Positions 10,945-19,369 of a DNA stretch of 64,000 bases are shown in pieces. A model generated the notes under the pieces. It was not told the origin of the DNA, did not search any database, and saw only the letters and a list, made by a program, of their open reading frames with translations. Position numbers and translations under genes: made by a program. Each line of letters starts with the position of its first letter. Position 1 is the first letter of the stretch. Source of the stretch: Microbulbifer variabilis ATCC 700307. GTDB lineage: Bacteria > Pseudomonadota > Gammaproteobacteria > Pseudomonadales > Cellvibrionaceae. Location of the stretch: positions 489,826 through 553,825 of the forward strand of contig NZ_AQYJ01000027.1 in assembly GCF_000380565.1 (NCBI RefSeq), in the 5' to 3' direction.

Positions 10945-10996
10945 GCGAACACCTGACGGATAAAATGAATTCAAGTGTATTCAGGGAAGGGAAAGC

Positions 10997-11362
10997 ATGA
11001 TTAAAGTGATTATATGGCTGCTGGGAATCTCAATTATCGTATTGTCTGCTGCGATTATTGCCCGCCCTAATTTGGCACGGGATCTCAGTGAGCGCTTAAA
11101 TGAAACTGGTTTTGCCTTTTCCGCCTGGGCAAGAATTATAATCGGTTTAATCCTGTTACTGATCGCAGATACCCGCCACTGGTATATCCTGTTTAATGCG
11201 CTGGGTGTGCTGGTTTTGCTCAGCGGCGCCTATATGCTGCAGATTGGTTTTGAGCGCAGCAAGGCGTTGGCGATCAAGATCTCCCATGGCAACGAAAACT
11301 TCCTGCGCATAGGTGGTATTGTCGGTGTGATACTCGGCCTGATGCTGCTCTCTGCGCGATGA
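10997..11362 (+). CDS. Small four-helix membrane protein, unknown function
   Basis: The 121-residue protein is almost entirely hydrophobic, with about four membrane segments near residues 3-22, 45-58, 65-83 and 100-118. Charged loops contain RDLSERLNE and ERSKALAIK. A GGGAAGGG ribosome site lies just before the ATG. I do not recognise the family. It sits between rsmE and a HAD phosphatase on the same strand and is probably cotranscribed with the phosphatase 14 bases downstream, which is no evidence of function. Confidence 0.75.
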   Translation: MIKVIIWLLGISIIVLSAAIIARPNLARDLSERLNETGFAFSAWARIIIGLILLLIADTRHWYILFNALGVLVLLSGAYMLQIGFERSKALAIKISHGNENFLRIGGIVGVILGLMLLSAR

Positions 11363-11376
11363 TTTGATGGGGTCCC

Positions 11377-12024
11377 ATGTCTTCCACAGACTTAATTATT
11401 TTCGATTGTGACGGTGTGCTGGTAGATAGCGAGAGTATCGTCTGTCGCATACTGGCGGAGGAAATGAATAAGCTCGGAATATCCACTACCGCAGAGGAGT
11501 TGGATGAGCAGTTCAGTGGGCGGCCCGCCAAGGACTGCCTGCTGGAGATCGAGAAGCGTTACGGTGGCCCCCTGCCCGATCACTACTTTGGCAATACGGA
11601 ACGCCTGATTCGTGAGGCCTTCCATGCAGAATTGCAGCCTGTAGCCGGTATTGAAGGCTTGCTCGATCAGTTGCAGAAGATAGGCTTGCGCAGCTGTGTC
11701 GCCTCCTCCGGTTCTCATAAGAAAATGCAGCTAACCCTGAATAAAACCGGGTTGTACGAGTATTTTGACGGCAGAATATTCAGCGCCGAAGATGTATCCC
11801 GTGGCAAACCATGGCCAGAACTTTTCCTTCATGCGGCTGATACCATGGGGGTTGTCCCCGGGCGCTGCCTGGTAGTGGAGGACTCCATTTCCGGTGTCCA
11901 GGCCGCAGTGGCGGCGGGTATGCGCGTAGTGGGCTTTAGTGGCCACCCTGTACGTGCGCCTCAGCTCGAGAAGCAGGGGGCGCGGGTGGTGAGCGATATG
12001 ATGGCGGTTTTGAATTTTATATGA
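11377..12024 (+). CDS. HAD-superfamily phosphatase (subfamily IA, YieH/beta-PGM-like)
   Basis: Cytosolic phosphohydrolase acting on a small phosphorylated metabolite, probably a sugar or gluconate phosphate. All four HAD motifs are present in 215 residues: FDCDGVLVDSE with nucleophile Asp10 and acid/base Asp12, SSGSHKK (motif II Ser), GKPWPELF (motif III Lys), and VEDSISGVQAA (motif IV acidic pair). The helical cap follows motif I. Closest in style to E. coli YieH (6-phosphogluconate phosphatase) and to beta-phosphoglucomutases; substrate cannot be told from sequence. Confidence 0.88.
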   Translation: MSSTDLIIFDCDGVLVDSESIVCRILAEEMNKLGISTTAEELDEQFSGRPAKDCLLEIEKRYGGPLPDHYFGNTERLIREAFHAELQPVAGIEGLLDQLQKIGLRSCVASSGSHKKMQLTLNKTGLYEYFDGRIFSAEDVSRGKPWPELFLHAADTMGVVPGRCLVVEDSISGVQAAVAAGMRVVGFSGHPVRAPQLEKQGARVVSDMMAVLNFI

Positions 12025-12128
12025 GGGAGCCGTGCGGCCTGTAACTGCCAGCGATTGTCCCGCCTCTGCTTTGAGGATTTCAGGGCGTCTACACTGAATC
12101 TGACGTCTAGAAACCGGAAGTCCTGTTT

Positions 12129-12701
12129 ATGGCGGGCAAATACACTTTCGTCTGCTGTTTTTCCCTACTGGTGATACTTATCGCCGGTTGCCCCGATCCC
12201 AATAAGAAATATGCGCTGAAACCCCTAACCGAGGTTCAGTCGGGTGAGAGTGAAAAGGCTGCGCGCCAAGCAGCCCCTTTTGCAGATGAACTGGTGCGCT
12301 TTCTGCGTGGGAATCCTCGAAAGGGTGGCGATACTTTTATCTTGCGCCTGGAGTTTGATCCAGGCGGTTTCGCTCCACGCATGGATAGTATTGGCGACTT
12401 GGAGGCCCTGCTGGTTATCATGCGTGACTTCCCAGACCTGCGAATCACCATCGAAGGACATACCGACAATGATGGCGACCCCAAGAAGAATCTGCATCTG
12501 TCCCAGTGGCGAGCCGATTGGGTAAGGCACTTTCTGGTGGAAAGGGGGATATCGACTGAACGTATGGAAGCCCAGGGTTATGGCGATACTGACCCGATCG
12601 CCGATAACAGCAGTAAAGAGGGGCAGAGAGAGAATCGCCGCTTGGTAATCAGGGTTTTGAATTTTGATCGGGTGCCCAGCAAGTTGCCAAGGCGCCAATA
12701 G
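12129..12701 (+). CDS. OmpA-like peptidoglycan-associated lipoprotein
   Basis: A lipobox (LIAG-Cys21) ends a clear signal peptide, so the protein should be a periplasm-facing outer-membrane lipoprotein. The C-terminal half is an OmpA domain: ITIEGHTDNDGD, NLHLSQWRADWVRHFLVERGI, MEAQGYGDTDPIADN and a final ENRRLVIRV, the usual peptidoglycan-binding layout. Length 190 is near Pal size, but there are no tol genes nearby, so it is an extra OmpA-type lipoprotein rather than Pal itself. It is monocistronic, with a convergent oxidoreductase 77 bases downstream. Confidence 0.9.
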   Translation: MAGKYTFVCCFSLLVILIAGCPDPNKKYALKPLTEVQSGESEKAARQAAPFADELVRFLRGNPRKGGDTFILRLEFDPGGFAPRMDSIGDLEALLVIMRDFPDLRITIEGHTDNDGDPKKNLHLSQWRADWVRHFLVERGISTERMEAQGYGDTDPIADNSSKEGQRENRRLVIRVLNFDRVPSKLPRRQ

Positions 12702-12778
12702 CTTCGGCTTAATTGTTCCCTTTAAAACTAAACCCAGCGTATCGCAGCCAGGTTTAGTAGTAAGGTTAGGTGTCTTGA

Positions 12779-14482
12779 TTAACCGGTAGCTTTGCTAAGC
12801 CCCTCTGCCTCATTGTTTCCTTTCTGTTCTGGTTTACTTGTAAATACCTGGCTCATTAGTTTGGCTCCCTGACGCCAGCCGAGGATACTCTGTGCGGTTA
12901 GTACACCTGAAATCATAGCGCCGGCAACACCACAGCTCATTACATCCTGGCCGGTTAGATATAAGCCTTTGAGTCGGGTTTGGGGGCGCAGCCAGCTTTG
13001 CTCGAAGCGGTTTGGGTCGTGATCAAGTCCGTAAATCTCACCTTGGGGATAAAAGCAGAAATAGTCTGTAGAGAGTGGTGTGGATAGCTCGTAATAGTCA
13101 ATTTGCCCGCGCAGATGTGGGAAGTGCTTGTAAAGATGCTCCAGCAGGCGCTGGCTAAATTCTTCTTTCAAGGCTTCGTAATCATCACCCCGTTTGCCCC
13201 AGGGCTTTTCATGCCACTGGGTAAACCAGTCATAGTTGGCTGGAGCCACAATTTCTATAGTGGCACGTCCCGGATAGCGTTGAGTAAAGGTAGGGTCCTT
13301 GGCCGAAGGAAAGGAGATGTAGGTTAAAGGAATATCCTTGCTGCTGTCCTGCAGGAATTCCTGCATGTCTTTCTCATAATTATCGCTGGTGTATAGCCAG
13401 TAATTGGTTTTGGGTAGCTGTAACTCTTCCGCAGTTTTTTCCAAGCCAATATAAAGGCAGAGGTGGGACATGGAGCGGTTAACAGTTTTGAGATCGCGCG
13501 TATACCCAAGGCGCTCGCTAGCACTTTGTGGCAACAGTTTTTCAAAAGTATTGAAAACTCCGGCCCCGGAAATTACCAGTGGAGCTTCTATTTCCGTGCC
13601 ATCGGACATACGAACCCCGCGGACATGGTTACCATCCAGGAGAACGGTCTCCACAGTGGCATAAGTGAAGACTTCACCACCACTGGCTTGTATTTGAGGA
13701 ATAATGGTTTCGGAAATTTTACTGGCACCACCAACTGGGTAATAGCCACCATATAAGTAATGCTTGGCAATTAATGCATGAATAATAAAACTACTCTCGG
13801 CAGGGGTCATACCGTTGTCACCCCATTGGCCTGTGAGCACTGAAATCAGTTTTTCATTTTGGGTAATCTCGCCCAGCACCTCACGGGTAGTTTTGTTCAG
13901 CCATGAGGGGTCGCGTAGCTTTCGCCACAGGCGCACTAAAGGGGTGCACCAGGAGGGAAGAAGTTTTTCCAGTGCTAGACGCTGCATTGATTTGGCTACT
14001 TCATTGAGGCGGCCAAGGTAACGTTCGATATTTTCCCGCTCATTGGGAAAATGCTTCGTCAACTCGTCAATAAAGTTCTGGCGTCCTGCACGTAAGTCGA
14101 ATTGCTCCTCGCCTATACATATCCGGTCGTAAATTTCATCCATTGGCGCCCAATGCAGCTGGTGGCCGGAGATAAAATCAAAGATTTTACGCGTCATGGT
14201 GGGATGTTGGCCTACATCGCCGATGTAGTGCACACCAACATCCCACTCATAGCCATTGCGGTCGTAGGCATGGGTATAACCGCCTGCGGTGTAGTGCTGC
14301 TCCAACACCAGCACTTTTTTACCGGTAGCGCTGAGCATTGCTGCAGTAGTGAGGCCACCTATCCCCGAGCCTATTACCAGGGCGTCATAGGGCCCTTCCA
14401 AACGGCTTGGGCGATAGCGCCGGCCAATACGAAGGCGGCTCGGCTTAGGTGCACTGCGCTTCTTTTCGGTGGTATCGGTCAT
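12779..14482 (-). CDS. FAD-dependent phytoene-desaturase/retinol-saturase-like oxidoreductase
   Basis: Flavoprotein of the CrtI / all-trans-retinol 13,14-reductase family. From the ATG chosen (MTDTTEKKRSAPK) it has 567 residues; the frame extends 66 codons further up but that part is not protein-like, and GAGG lies 6 bases before this ATG. The Rossmann dinucleotide site DALVIGSGIGGLTTAAML is near residue 30, followed by EQHYTAGGYTH. A C-terminal FAD segment GLYLTGQDVMSCGVAGAM is present. Substrate may be an isoprenoid or retinoid-like polyene, but no carotenoid genes are near. It is divergent from the RHH/MetAP pair and shares a 151-base control region with it. Confidence 0.85.
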   Translation of the reverse strand: MTDTTEKKRSAPKPSRLRIGRRYRPSRLEGPYDALVIGSGIGGLTTAAMLSATGKKVLVLEQHYTAGGYTHAYDRNGYEWDVGVHYIGDVGQHPTMTRKIFDFISGHQLHWAPMDEIYDRICIGEEQFDLRAGRQNFIDELTKHFPNERENIERYLGRLNEVAKSMQRLALEKLLPSWCTPLVRLWRKLRDPSWLNKTTREVLGEITQNEKLISVLTGQWGDNGMTPAESSFIIHALIAKHYLYGGYYPVGGASKISETIIPQIQASGGEVFTYATVETVLLDGNHVRGVRMSDGTEIEAPLVISGAGVFNTFEKLLPQSASERLGYTRDLKTVNRSMSHLCLYIGLEKTAEELQLPKTNYWLYTSDNYEKDMQEFLQDSSKDIPLTYISFPSAKDPTFTQRYPGRATIEIVAPANYDWFTQWHEKPWGKRGDDYEALKEEFSQRLLEHLYKHFPHLRGQIDYYELSTPLSTDYFCFYPQGEIYGLDHDPNRFEQSWLRPQTRLKGLYLTGQDVMSCGVAGAMISGVLTAQSILGWRQGAKLMSQVFTSKPEQKGNNEAEGLSKATG

Positions 14483-14595
14483 GGTGGCCTCATAGCTATT
14501 GTTATTATTCGTTAACAATATCGCCCCCTTAACCTCTATGCAATAAGTTGCATAATGCAATTGCCTCAACTCCCTATACGAATTAGAAAAATAGC

Positions 14596-14633
14596 TATAC
14601 ACTATGTATATGAAACGTATATGGATTGTATAA
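14596..14633. promoter_or_regulatory. Phased GTATA repeats, likely RHH operator
   Basis: Three copies of GTATA begin at 14606, 14617 and 14628, an exact 11-base period; the first two extend to GTATATG. A mirror copy TATAC lies at 14596-14600. The last repeat abuts the start codon of the RHH gene. RHH dimers typically bind repeats spaced about one helical turn, so this is probably the autoregulatory site. The region also supplies -10-like sequences. Confidence 0.6.
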
Positions 14634-14840
14634 ATGGGTATTGTCAAAATTTCTGATGATTTACACGATGAGATTCGCAAAGCCAGTGCAACCCTGGCGC
14701 GTTCAATTAACGCTCAGGCTGAGTACTGGATAAAGATTGGCATGCTGGCTGAGCTGAACCCGGAGCTGACTTACAGCCAGTTATGTAAGAAGTTGTTGCG
14801 CACTGAGTCTTTCACTTTGGAAGAGTTGGTTCGTGAGTAA
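14634..14840 (+). CDS. ParD-like ribbon-helix-helix protein (antitoxin-type regulator)
   Basis: This 68-residue protein begins MGIVKISDDLHDEIRKAS, a beta strand followed by an amphipathic helix as in RHH DNA-binding proteins. The next segment, LARSINAQAEYWIKIGMLAEL, matches the ParD-like antitoxin family (PF11903 style). No ParE-like toxin is adjacent. Instead its last codons overlap the start of a methionine aminopeptidase by 8 bases, so the two are translationally coupled. It probably binds the phased repeats just upstream and represses its own operon. Family assignment is by recognition and the function is inferred. Confidence 0.78.
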   Translation: MGIVKISDDLHDEIRKASATLARSINAQAEYWIKIGMLAELNPELTYSQLCKKLLRTESFTLEELVRE

Positions 14841-15609
14841 TATTAAGATCAAGAGTGTAAGAGAGCAGCAGTTAATGCGTGCCTCCGGTGAATTACTCAG
14901 CCGTGTTTTTGGCATGCTTGATGATTTCGTGAAACCGGGCATTACCACCATGGAAATTAATAATCAGGTGGAGGCGTTTATTGTTCGGGAACTAAAAGCA
15001 CGGCCAGCCAGTAAAGGTCAGTACGACTACCCTTACGCTCTCAATACTTCAGTTAATGAAGTGGTCTGTCATGGTATGCCGCGACAGGGGCAGGTGCTGC
15101 GCGATGGTGACATTTTGAATGTGGATATTACCCTGGAAAAATCGGGCTATATCGCAGACTCCAGCAAAATGTACATGATCGGCAGTGTCACTCCTATTGC
15201 GAAAAAGTTGGTACAGAGCTGCTACGAAGCTATGTGGGCAGGAATCCGTACAGTTAAGCCAGGGGCAACTCTGGGTGATATTGGGAATGCAATACAGCGC
15301 TATACGGAGCGACAGGGGTTTAGTGTGGTGCGTGAATATTGTGGGCATGGCATCGGACAGGAAATGCACGAGGAGCCGCAAGTGTTACATTATGGCCGTG
15401 CTGGCAGTGGGGTCATTCTGCAGGAAGGGATGACATTTACCATAGAGCCTATGATTAACCAGGCTAATCGAAAGACAAAGTTGAAAAAAGATGGCTGGAC
15501 CGTTGTGACCAAAGACGGAAAATTATCGGCCCAGTGGGAGCATACAGTTTTGGTTACTGCGGATGGCTATGAAGTCTTGACCTTGAGAGAAGAAGAAAAA
15601 GGGCATTAG
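14833..15609 (+). CDS. map: Type I methionine aminopeptidase
   Basis: Removes N-terminal methionine from new proteins using two metal ions. The 258 residues are the normal MetAP-I length without extension. The five metal ligands are all visible: Asp in NVDITLE, Asp in IADSSKMY, His in CGHGIGQEMHEEP, Glu in TIEPM and Glu in QWEHT; the substrate His is in VVCHGMP. The start is GTG inside the end of the RHH gene. The second Asp lies in ADSS rather than the common GDTS, so this may be a secondary MetAP paralogue. Housekeeping map is usually next to rpsB/tsf, which supports this one being extra. Confidence 0.9.
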   Translation: MSNIKIKSVREQQLMRASGELLSRVFGMLDDFVKPGITTMEINNQVEAFIVRELKARPASKGQYDYPYALNTSVNEVVCHGMPRQGQVLRDGDILNVDITLEKSGYIADSSKMYMIGSVTPIAKKLVQSCYEAMWAGIRTVKPGATLGDIGNAIQRYTERQGFSVVREYCGHGIGQEMHEEPQVLHYGRAGSGVILQEGMTFTIEPMINQANRKTKLKKDGWTVVTKDGKLSAQWEHTVLVTADGYEVLTLREEEKGH

Positions 15610-15742
15610 TCTACTAAATTACTATTCCCAGGTTACGCATCAGTCAGGTCTTTAGTATTTTGAAAATTCTTAATTTATGCCCCATCTTAATCTTCATAAA
15701 GTTAAAATAGGGGCTTAGATAAAATGCCCTTAGAGTATAGGG

Positions 15743-17242
15743 TTACGTCGATTTTTTTGCAGTTGGCTCGGTTTCGATGACAGACTCATTTTCAATCCGC
15801 TTGAGTAGTTTTTTTGTCCGTACGCGGACTTTTGCATCGTGGGACCAAGCCAGAGTCCTCTCAAGGAAAGGCTTGGCTAACTTTGGTTTTTTGATTTCAG
15901 CCAGAAAAAAACCAATAGAGCCATTGATTTCAATGCTATTTGGATTTTGTTGGTAAGCGGCCATCATGGTCTTTAAGGCGTCGATAGTAGAGCCTTTTCT
16001 CTGCTGAGCCATCCATTTAAACTGATACGCCGAAAGTGAATTTGGATTTAGTTTTATAGCTATATCAGCATAATCCAAGATTTTGGAGTAGCTCTTATCG
16101 TCCCATTGATTGGATTCAAGATTACTTTCCAGTCGATTGAAGTAATATATGGCTAAATTCGTAGCTACCCGATAGTCTATCTCACCTATCGCTATTAGCT
16201 TCTCGATAAGTGTACTTGCCGATTCATAATCCTTTTTATAAAACAAAAGATTGGATTTAAGAGAATCAATTGCAGGATCTAAGGTTGACTGTCTTTCTGC
16301 TCTTTCCAAGTATCTAAGAGCGAGATCGTACTTTTCCAGATCGATGGCCCTTTCTGCTAAAAGTAGCAGTTTTTCATTTTTGCTGATTTTTCTTTTATTA
16401 ACTTGAATATCATTTATTGTGAGTTTGACCTCATACCCAGATAGTTTACGCTCTCGTAGATAGTGGACTAATGCAACATCTAATTCTTTCAGTTCAATAT
16501 TGTAATATATGGGGAATTGCTTTAAGGCATCGCCCCCTTCATTAATTTTTGTTAGGTATTCCTTTGTGGCTTGATTGTACGAACTTTTCCTGGAGTCTTC
16601 GCTAAAAAATAAGTAATGAAGTAGTAACCAGGCGCTGCCGTAATACCTGTTATTATATTCTCCGCCTTTTTTTGTTAGATCTGGCTTGATTATTTGTTTG
16701 GCTTTTAACGGGCCTTGCTCCAAGCCATAAAGCCTCCACTTGGGGAGATTTCCGATTACTATAGAGTCTTTTTTAATAATAGCGCTTGCTAATAGTTCTG
16801 CAAATCCTTCGGAGTACCATTTGGGATAGCGCATACCACCACGTTCTCGCATAAGATGGTGGATATATTCATGGAACATGATTTCTCCGCCATTCAGTAT
16901 TCCCCGATTGTTTTCCTGGGAAAAAATCAAAGGGCCATTAATTGTATTTGTGTAAAATCCAACTGTACGTCTTGTTCCAGATAATTCATCGAAATCTCTG
17001 GACTTTTTGAAGTGATATACCTTGAGCCTTGAATTTTCTGGCCTGTTTTCCAATCCCGTGAGTAGGAGTGAGGCTCTGCGAAACTTTTCTAGATCAAGTA
17101 GTAGCTTTTTAGCTTTTTTGGCAGATACATCTGAGTAAACAGTAAAATTTTCGCTTTTATACTCATACCAGTCTCGGCTATGAGCTGAGCTGGATAAAAT
17201 ATATAAAAAAATAACTAACAAACTGGATATTCTAAATTTCAT
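15743..17242 (-). CDS. Secreted HEXXH peptidase-like protein with TPR repeats
   Basis: I chose the ATG that gives a good signal peptide (MKFRISSLLVIFLYILSSSAHS); an in-frame TTG 19 codons up is a weaker alternative. The mature part has a gluzincin-type zinc motif HEYIH near residues 124-128, with Glu in WYSEGFAELL about 20 residues later as a likely third ligand. It resembles the DUF1570-type peptidase-like fold. The C-terminal half is helical with several TPR-like units (LALRYLERAERQS and IKLNPNSLSAYQFKW). It is likely periplasmic or extracellular. The gene is clearly richer in A+T than its neighbours, suggesting transfer. It converges with map, and its promoter side is a long non-coding stretch. 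Confidence 0.72.
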   Translation of the reverse strand: MKFRISSLLVIFLYILSSSAHSRDWYEYKSENFTVYSDVSAKKAKKLLLDLEKFRRASLLLTGLENRPENSRLKVYHFKKSRDFDELSGTRRTVGFYTNTINGPLIFSQENNRGILNGGEIMFHEYIHHLMRERGGMRYPKWYSEGFAELLASAIIKKDSIVIGNLPKWRLYGLEQGPLKAKQIIKPDLTKKGGEYNNRYYGSAWLLLHYLFFSEDSRKSSYNQATKEYLTKINEGGDALKQFPIYYNIELKELDVALVHYLRERKLSGYEVKLTINDIQVNKRKISKNEKLLLLAERAIDLEKYDLALRYLERAERQSTLDPAIDSLKSNLLFYKKDYESASTLIEKLIAIGEIDYRVATNLAIYYFNRLESNLESNQWDDKSYSKILDYADIAIKLNPNSLSAYQFKWMAQQRKGSTIDALKTMMAAYQQNPNSIEINGSIGFFLAEIKKPKLAKPFLERTLAWSHDAKVRVRTKKLLKRIENESVIETEPTAKKST

Positions 17243-17820
17243 GAAATATTTAAAATTGAGTGTAAATCTTTTGAGGCGTTTGCCTGATGGGATAATCAAA
17301 TTATACGGGATAAATATGCTCTCAAGATAGTAATCTGGTTATCGGTCTATTTTTGAGCACTCTTTGTGTATGTTTTTTCTCCTGCTTGCCATTAGATGAC
17401 ATCCTGGTCGGATTACGCACTTATCCAGTTGTTGATTCGTGTACAGACAACTATTTCGTAAGTAGATATTCGTAGATACCTTATTTTCTGGATATAAGTT
17501 ATCTTGGCCGTTCCTTGTTAATATAAGCTGTCTATATACAATTTTATTTAAAGCTTTTAGGTGTATGTTCTAAGGCAATATTTTTGATGGTGAGTCCGTT
17601 AGCTCTGTTGTTACCGATCTACTAGTAACAATAAAACTATGTACGCGGTCATCATTATAATCTGTAAGAAATATGTTCGTTGTTTTCCGGTAGCCGTTGG
17701 TATTAATTTACGTCAAGAATATGTTTGATCTTACAATAAATGTGGGCTGTGGAAACTAGCCTTGAGTAGCTTGCGAGGTATTCTGGGAAAAGCTATCAAT
17801 AGCTGAATAGGAAGCAGGGT
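17243..17820. other. A+T-rich stretch without recognised gene
   Basis: These 578 bases separate two divergent genes. I see no open frame of protein-like composition, no tRNA and no strong hairpin with a T run. It must hold the promoters of the HEXXH/TPR gene and the SRAP gene. Its low G+C continues from the HEXXH/TPR gene and ends near the SRAP gene, so both may belong to one acquired segment. Confidence 0.5.
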
Positions 17821-18468
17821 ATGTGCAGTATTTTTGATGTAGATAGACAGGCGGAAATGGAGCGCTTTCTCGATATCTACGGTGTAGAGCATCCCGAGCG
17901 TATGATATTTGGTCGTCGCCGCAGGCCCACCCAACAGGTATCGATTGTAACTAGCAGGCATGGTGAGCCCCAAGTGGAAAATGCGATCTGGCACTTGTAT
18001 CTGGAAAAGGAAGGGGGTAGCTGGAAACCCCATAAAAAATACTGGTCGATCAATAGCAATTGGAAAAAACTGGACAGTCGCCCGGAGTATCGAAAATCCC
18101 GTTGCCTGATTCCTGCGACTGCCTGGGTGGAGAGTTTATGTGGTAAGCACCCGGTGGAATTCAGTTATGGCGAGCCCTATTTTTTCTGTGGCCTGTATAA
18201 AATCTGGGGTTCCACTTTAAGCTGCTCAATTATTACCCTGGATGCCCATTCGGCGACGAAAATCTATCATGAAAAATCTTTACCAATGATTGCTCCAAAA
18301 GATTCAGGTTTTGTGAGCAAATGGCTGAGCGGCAGTACGCATACCGACCAATTTACTGATTTTTTGCAGCCTAAGATAGAGTACGATCACTGTCAGCTGA
18401 CAGTTAGGCCGGTAGCGCGGGCCACATCAACAGAATATAAAGGTGACCCTGTAATTGTAAGTAAATAG
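17821..18468 (+). CDS. SRAP-domain protein (YedK/HMCES family)
   Basis: SRAP proteins form a covalent thiazolidine link with abasic sites in single-stranded DNA through Cys2, protecting them during replication. Cys2 is present (MCSIFD), as are a Glu in CLIPATAWVE near residue 104 and the His in YHEKSLPMIAP near residue 150, the conserved active-site positions. At 215 residues it is close to YedK. The motifs are divergent (MCSIF for MCGR, TAWVE for DGFYE), so it is an outlying member. It is monocistronic. A GGAAGCAGG ribosome site precedes the ATG. Confidence 0.82.
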   Translation: MCSIFDVDRQAEMERFLDIYGVEHPERMIFGRRRRPTQQVSIVTSRHGEPQVENAIWHLYLEKEGGSWKPHKKYWSINSNWKKLDSRPEYRKSRCLIPATAWVESLCGKHPVEFSYGEPYFFCGLYKIWGSTLSCSIITLDAHSATKIYHEKSLPMIAPKDSGFVSKWLSGSTHTDQFTDFLQPKIEYDHCQLTVRPVARATSTEYKGDPVIVSK

Positions 18469-18515
18469 ATTTGCTAAATTCGACGGCAGGCTTAGTTCAC
18501 TGTTGTTTGGTAACA

Positions 18516-19343
18516 CTAACCATCTTGGTGAAATAATATATCTGTACGGATTATATATTTAACCCCACGTTCTATAGGTGTTGAGCTATGTACCCTGTGC
18601 AGTGGGTGCATTCCATGGGGAAAACAGAGGACGGACCCTGCTGGAGTGCGTACATCCACGTCTTTCATGGAACTGCCTGTAGGCTGGTGGAGGGGATCAT
18701 CCCCATTGACTCTAAAGCGAGTGGCTCCACCATCGAAATCCTCGCTGAGTAGCACCAGGAAAGTCATTTCGCTAAAGCAATCCGGGTAGCCATTGGCGAC
18801 CAATTGTCCATCAATAATTCTGCTGCCCGGCCAGGCACCGTCGGTATGGAATTTAAAATAATCTCCAGTCCCATAGCGATAAAAGCGAAATCGCTGATTT
18901 AGTCCCACTGGTTTGCGCCCGCCAAAATAACTTTCCGGGTCTTGCATCAAATTTTGTACACGCTGCCATACAAGGCGCTCAGTGCTCTCGTCCACAACCC
19001 AGGTCAGGTTGTCATTGTGGCGAACGTCCCTGGGCAGAGATACTGCGGCATCTGGCAAGTAACCAACGGCTTCTGTAATTTCAATCAGGCGCTGGCACTC
19101 CTCAGCAGAGAATATATTCAGCAGTTGAAAAGCACCAGGTACTTCGGGGATTTCGCGCCTTTCTATATTGGAAGGGATATGCTCTGACAGTGACGCCGGA
19201 TTTTCCTGATGGGTAGCCCAGGTGGGCAGGGATGGATGCTCCGCCCCTGGCTCCCTGGCAATCACATAAAAATCTTTAATCGGTAGTTTGGATAAATCCT
19301 GCGGTGTCGCTGCCGGTGTCTTTTTTAAAGTTACTGTGCTCAT
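18516..19343 (-). CDS. 2OG-Fe(II) oxygenase, prolyl-4-hydroxylase-like
   Basis: A 275-residue non-haem iron oxygenase of the P4Hc type. Iron ligands are the HxD pair His166/Asp168 in YFKFHTDG and a distal His in FPHGMHPLHRVH; Arg266 in KYIIRTDILF should hold 2-oxoglutarate. The central region RFRFYRYGTGDYF is typical of the family. It is the last gene of a three-gene operon: an aldehyde dehydrogenase ends 26 bases upstream and a CmcJ-like oxygenase precedes that. Substrate unknown; amino-acid or small-molecule hydroxylation is more likely than protein modification in this context. Confidence 0.86.
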   Translation of the reverse strand: MSTVTLKKTPAATPQDLSKLPIKDFYVIAREPGAEHPSLPTWATHQENPASLSEHIPSNIERREIPEVPGAFQLLNIFSAEECQRLIEITEAVGYLPDAAVSLPRDVRHNDNLTWVVDESTERLVWQRVQNLMQDPESYFGGRKPVGLNQRFRFYRYGTGDYFKFHTDGAWPGSRIIDGQLVANGYPDCFSEMTFLVLLSEDFDGGATRFRVNGDDPLHQPTGSSMKDVDVRTPAGSVLCFPHGMHPLHRVHSSTPIERGVKYIIRTDILFHQDG

Positions 19344-19369
19344 TACTTCAAATTCCGCTCAACATATTC

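Noticed and set aside
14634..14840. Classical ParDE toxin-antitoxin pair
   Set aside because: The downstream gene is a complete methionine aminopeptidase, not a ParE toxin.
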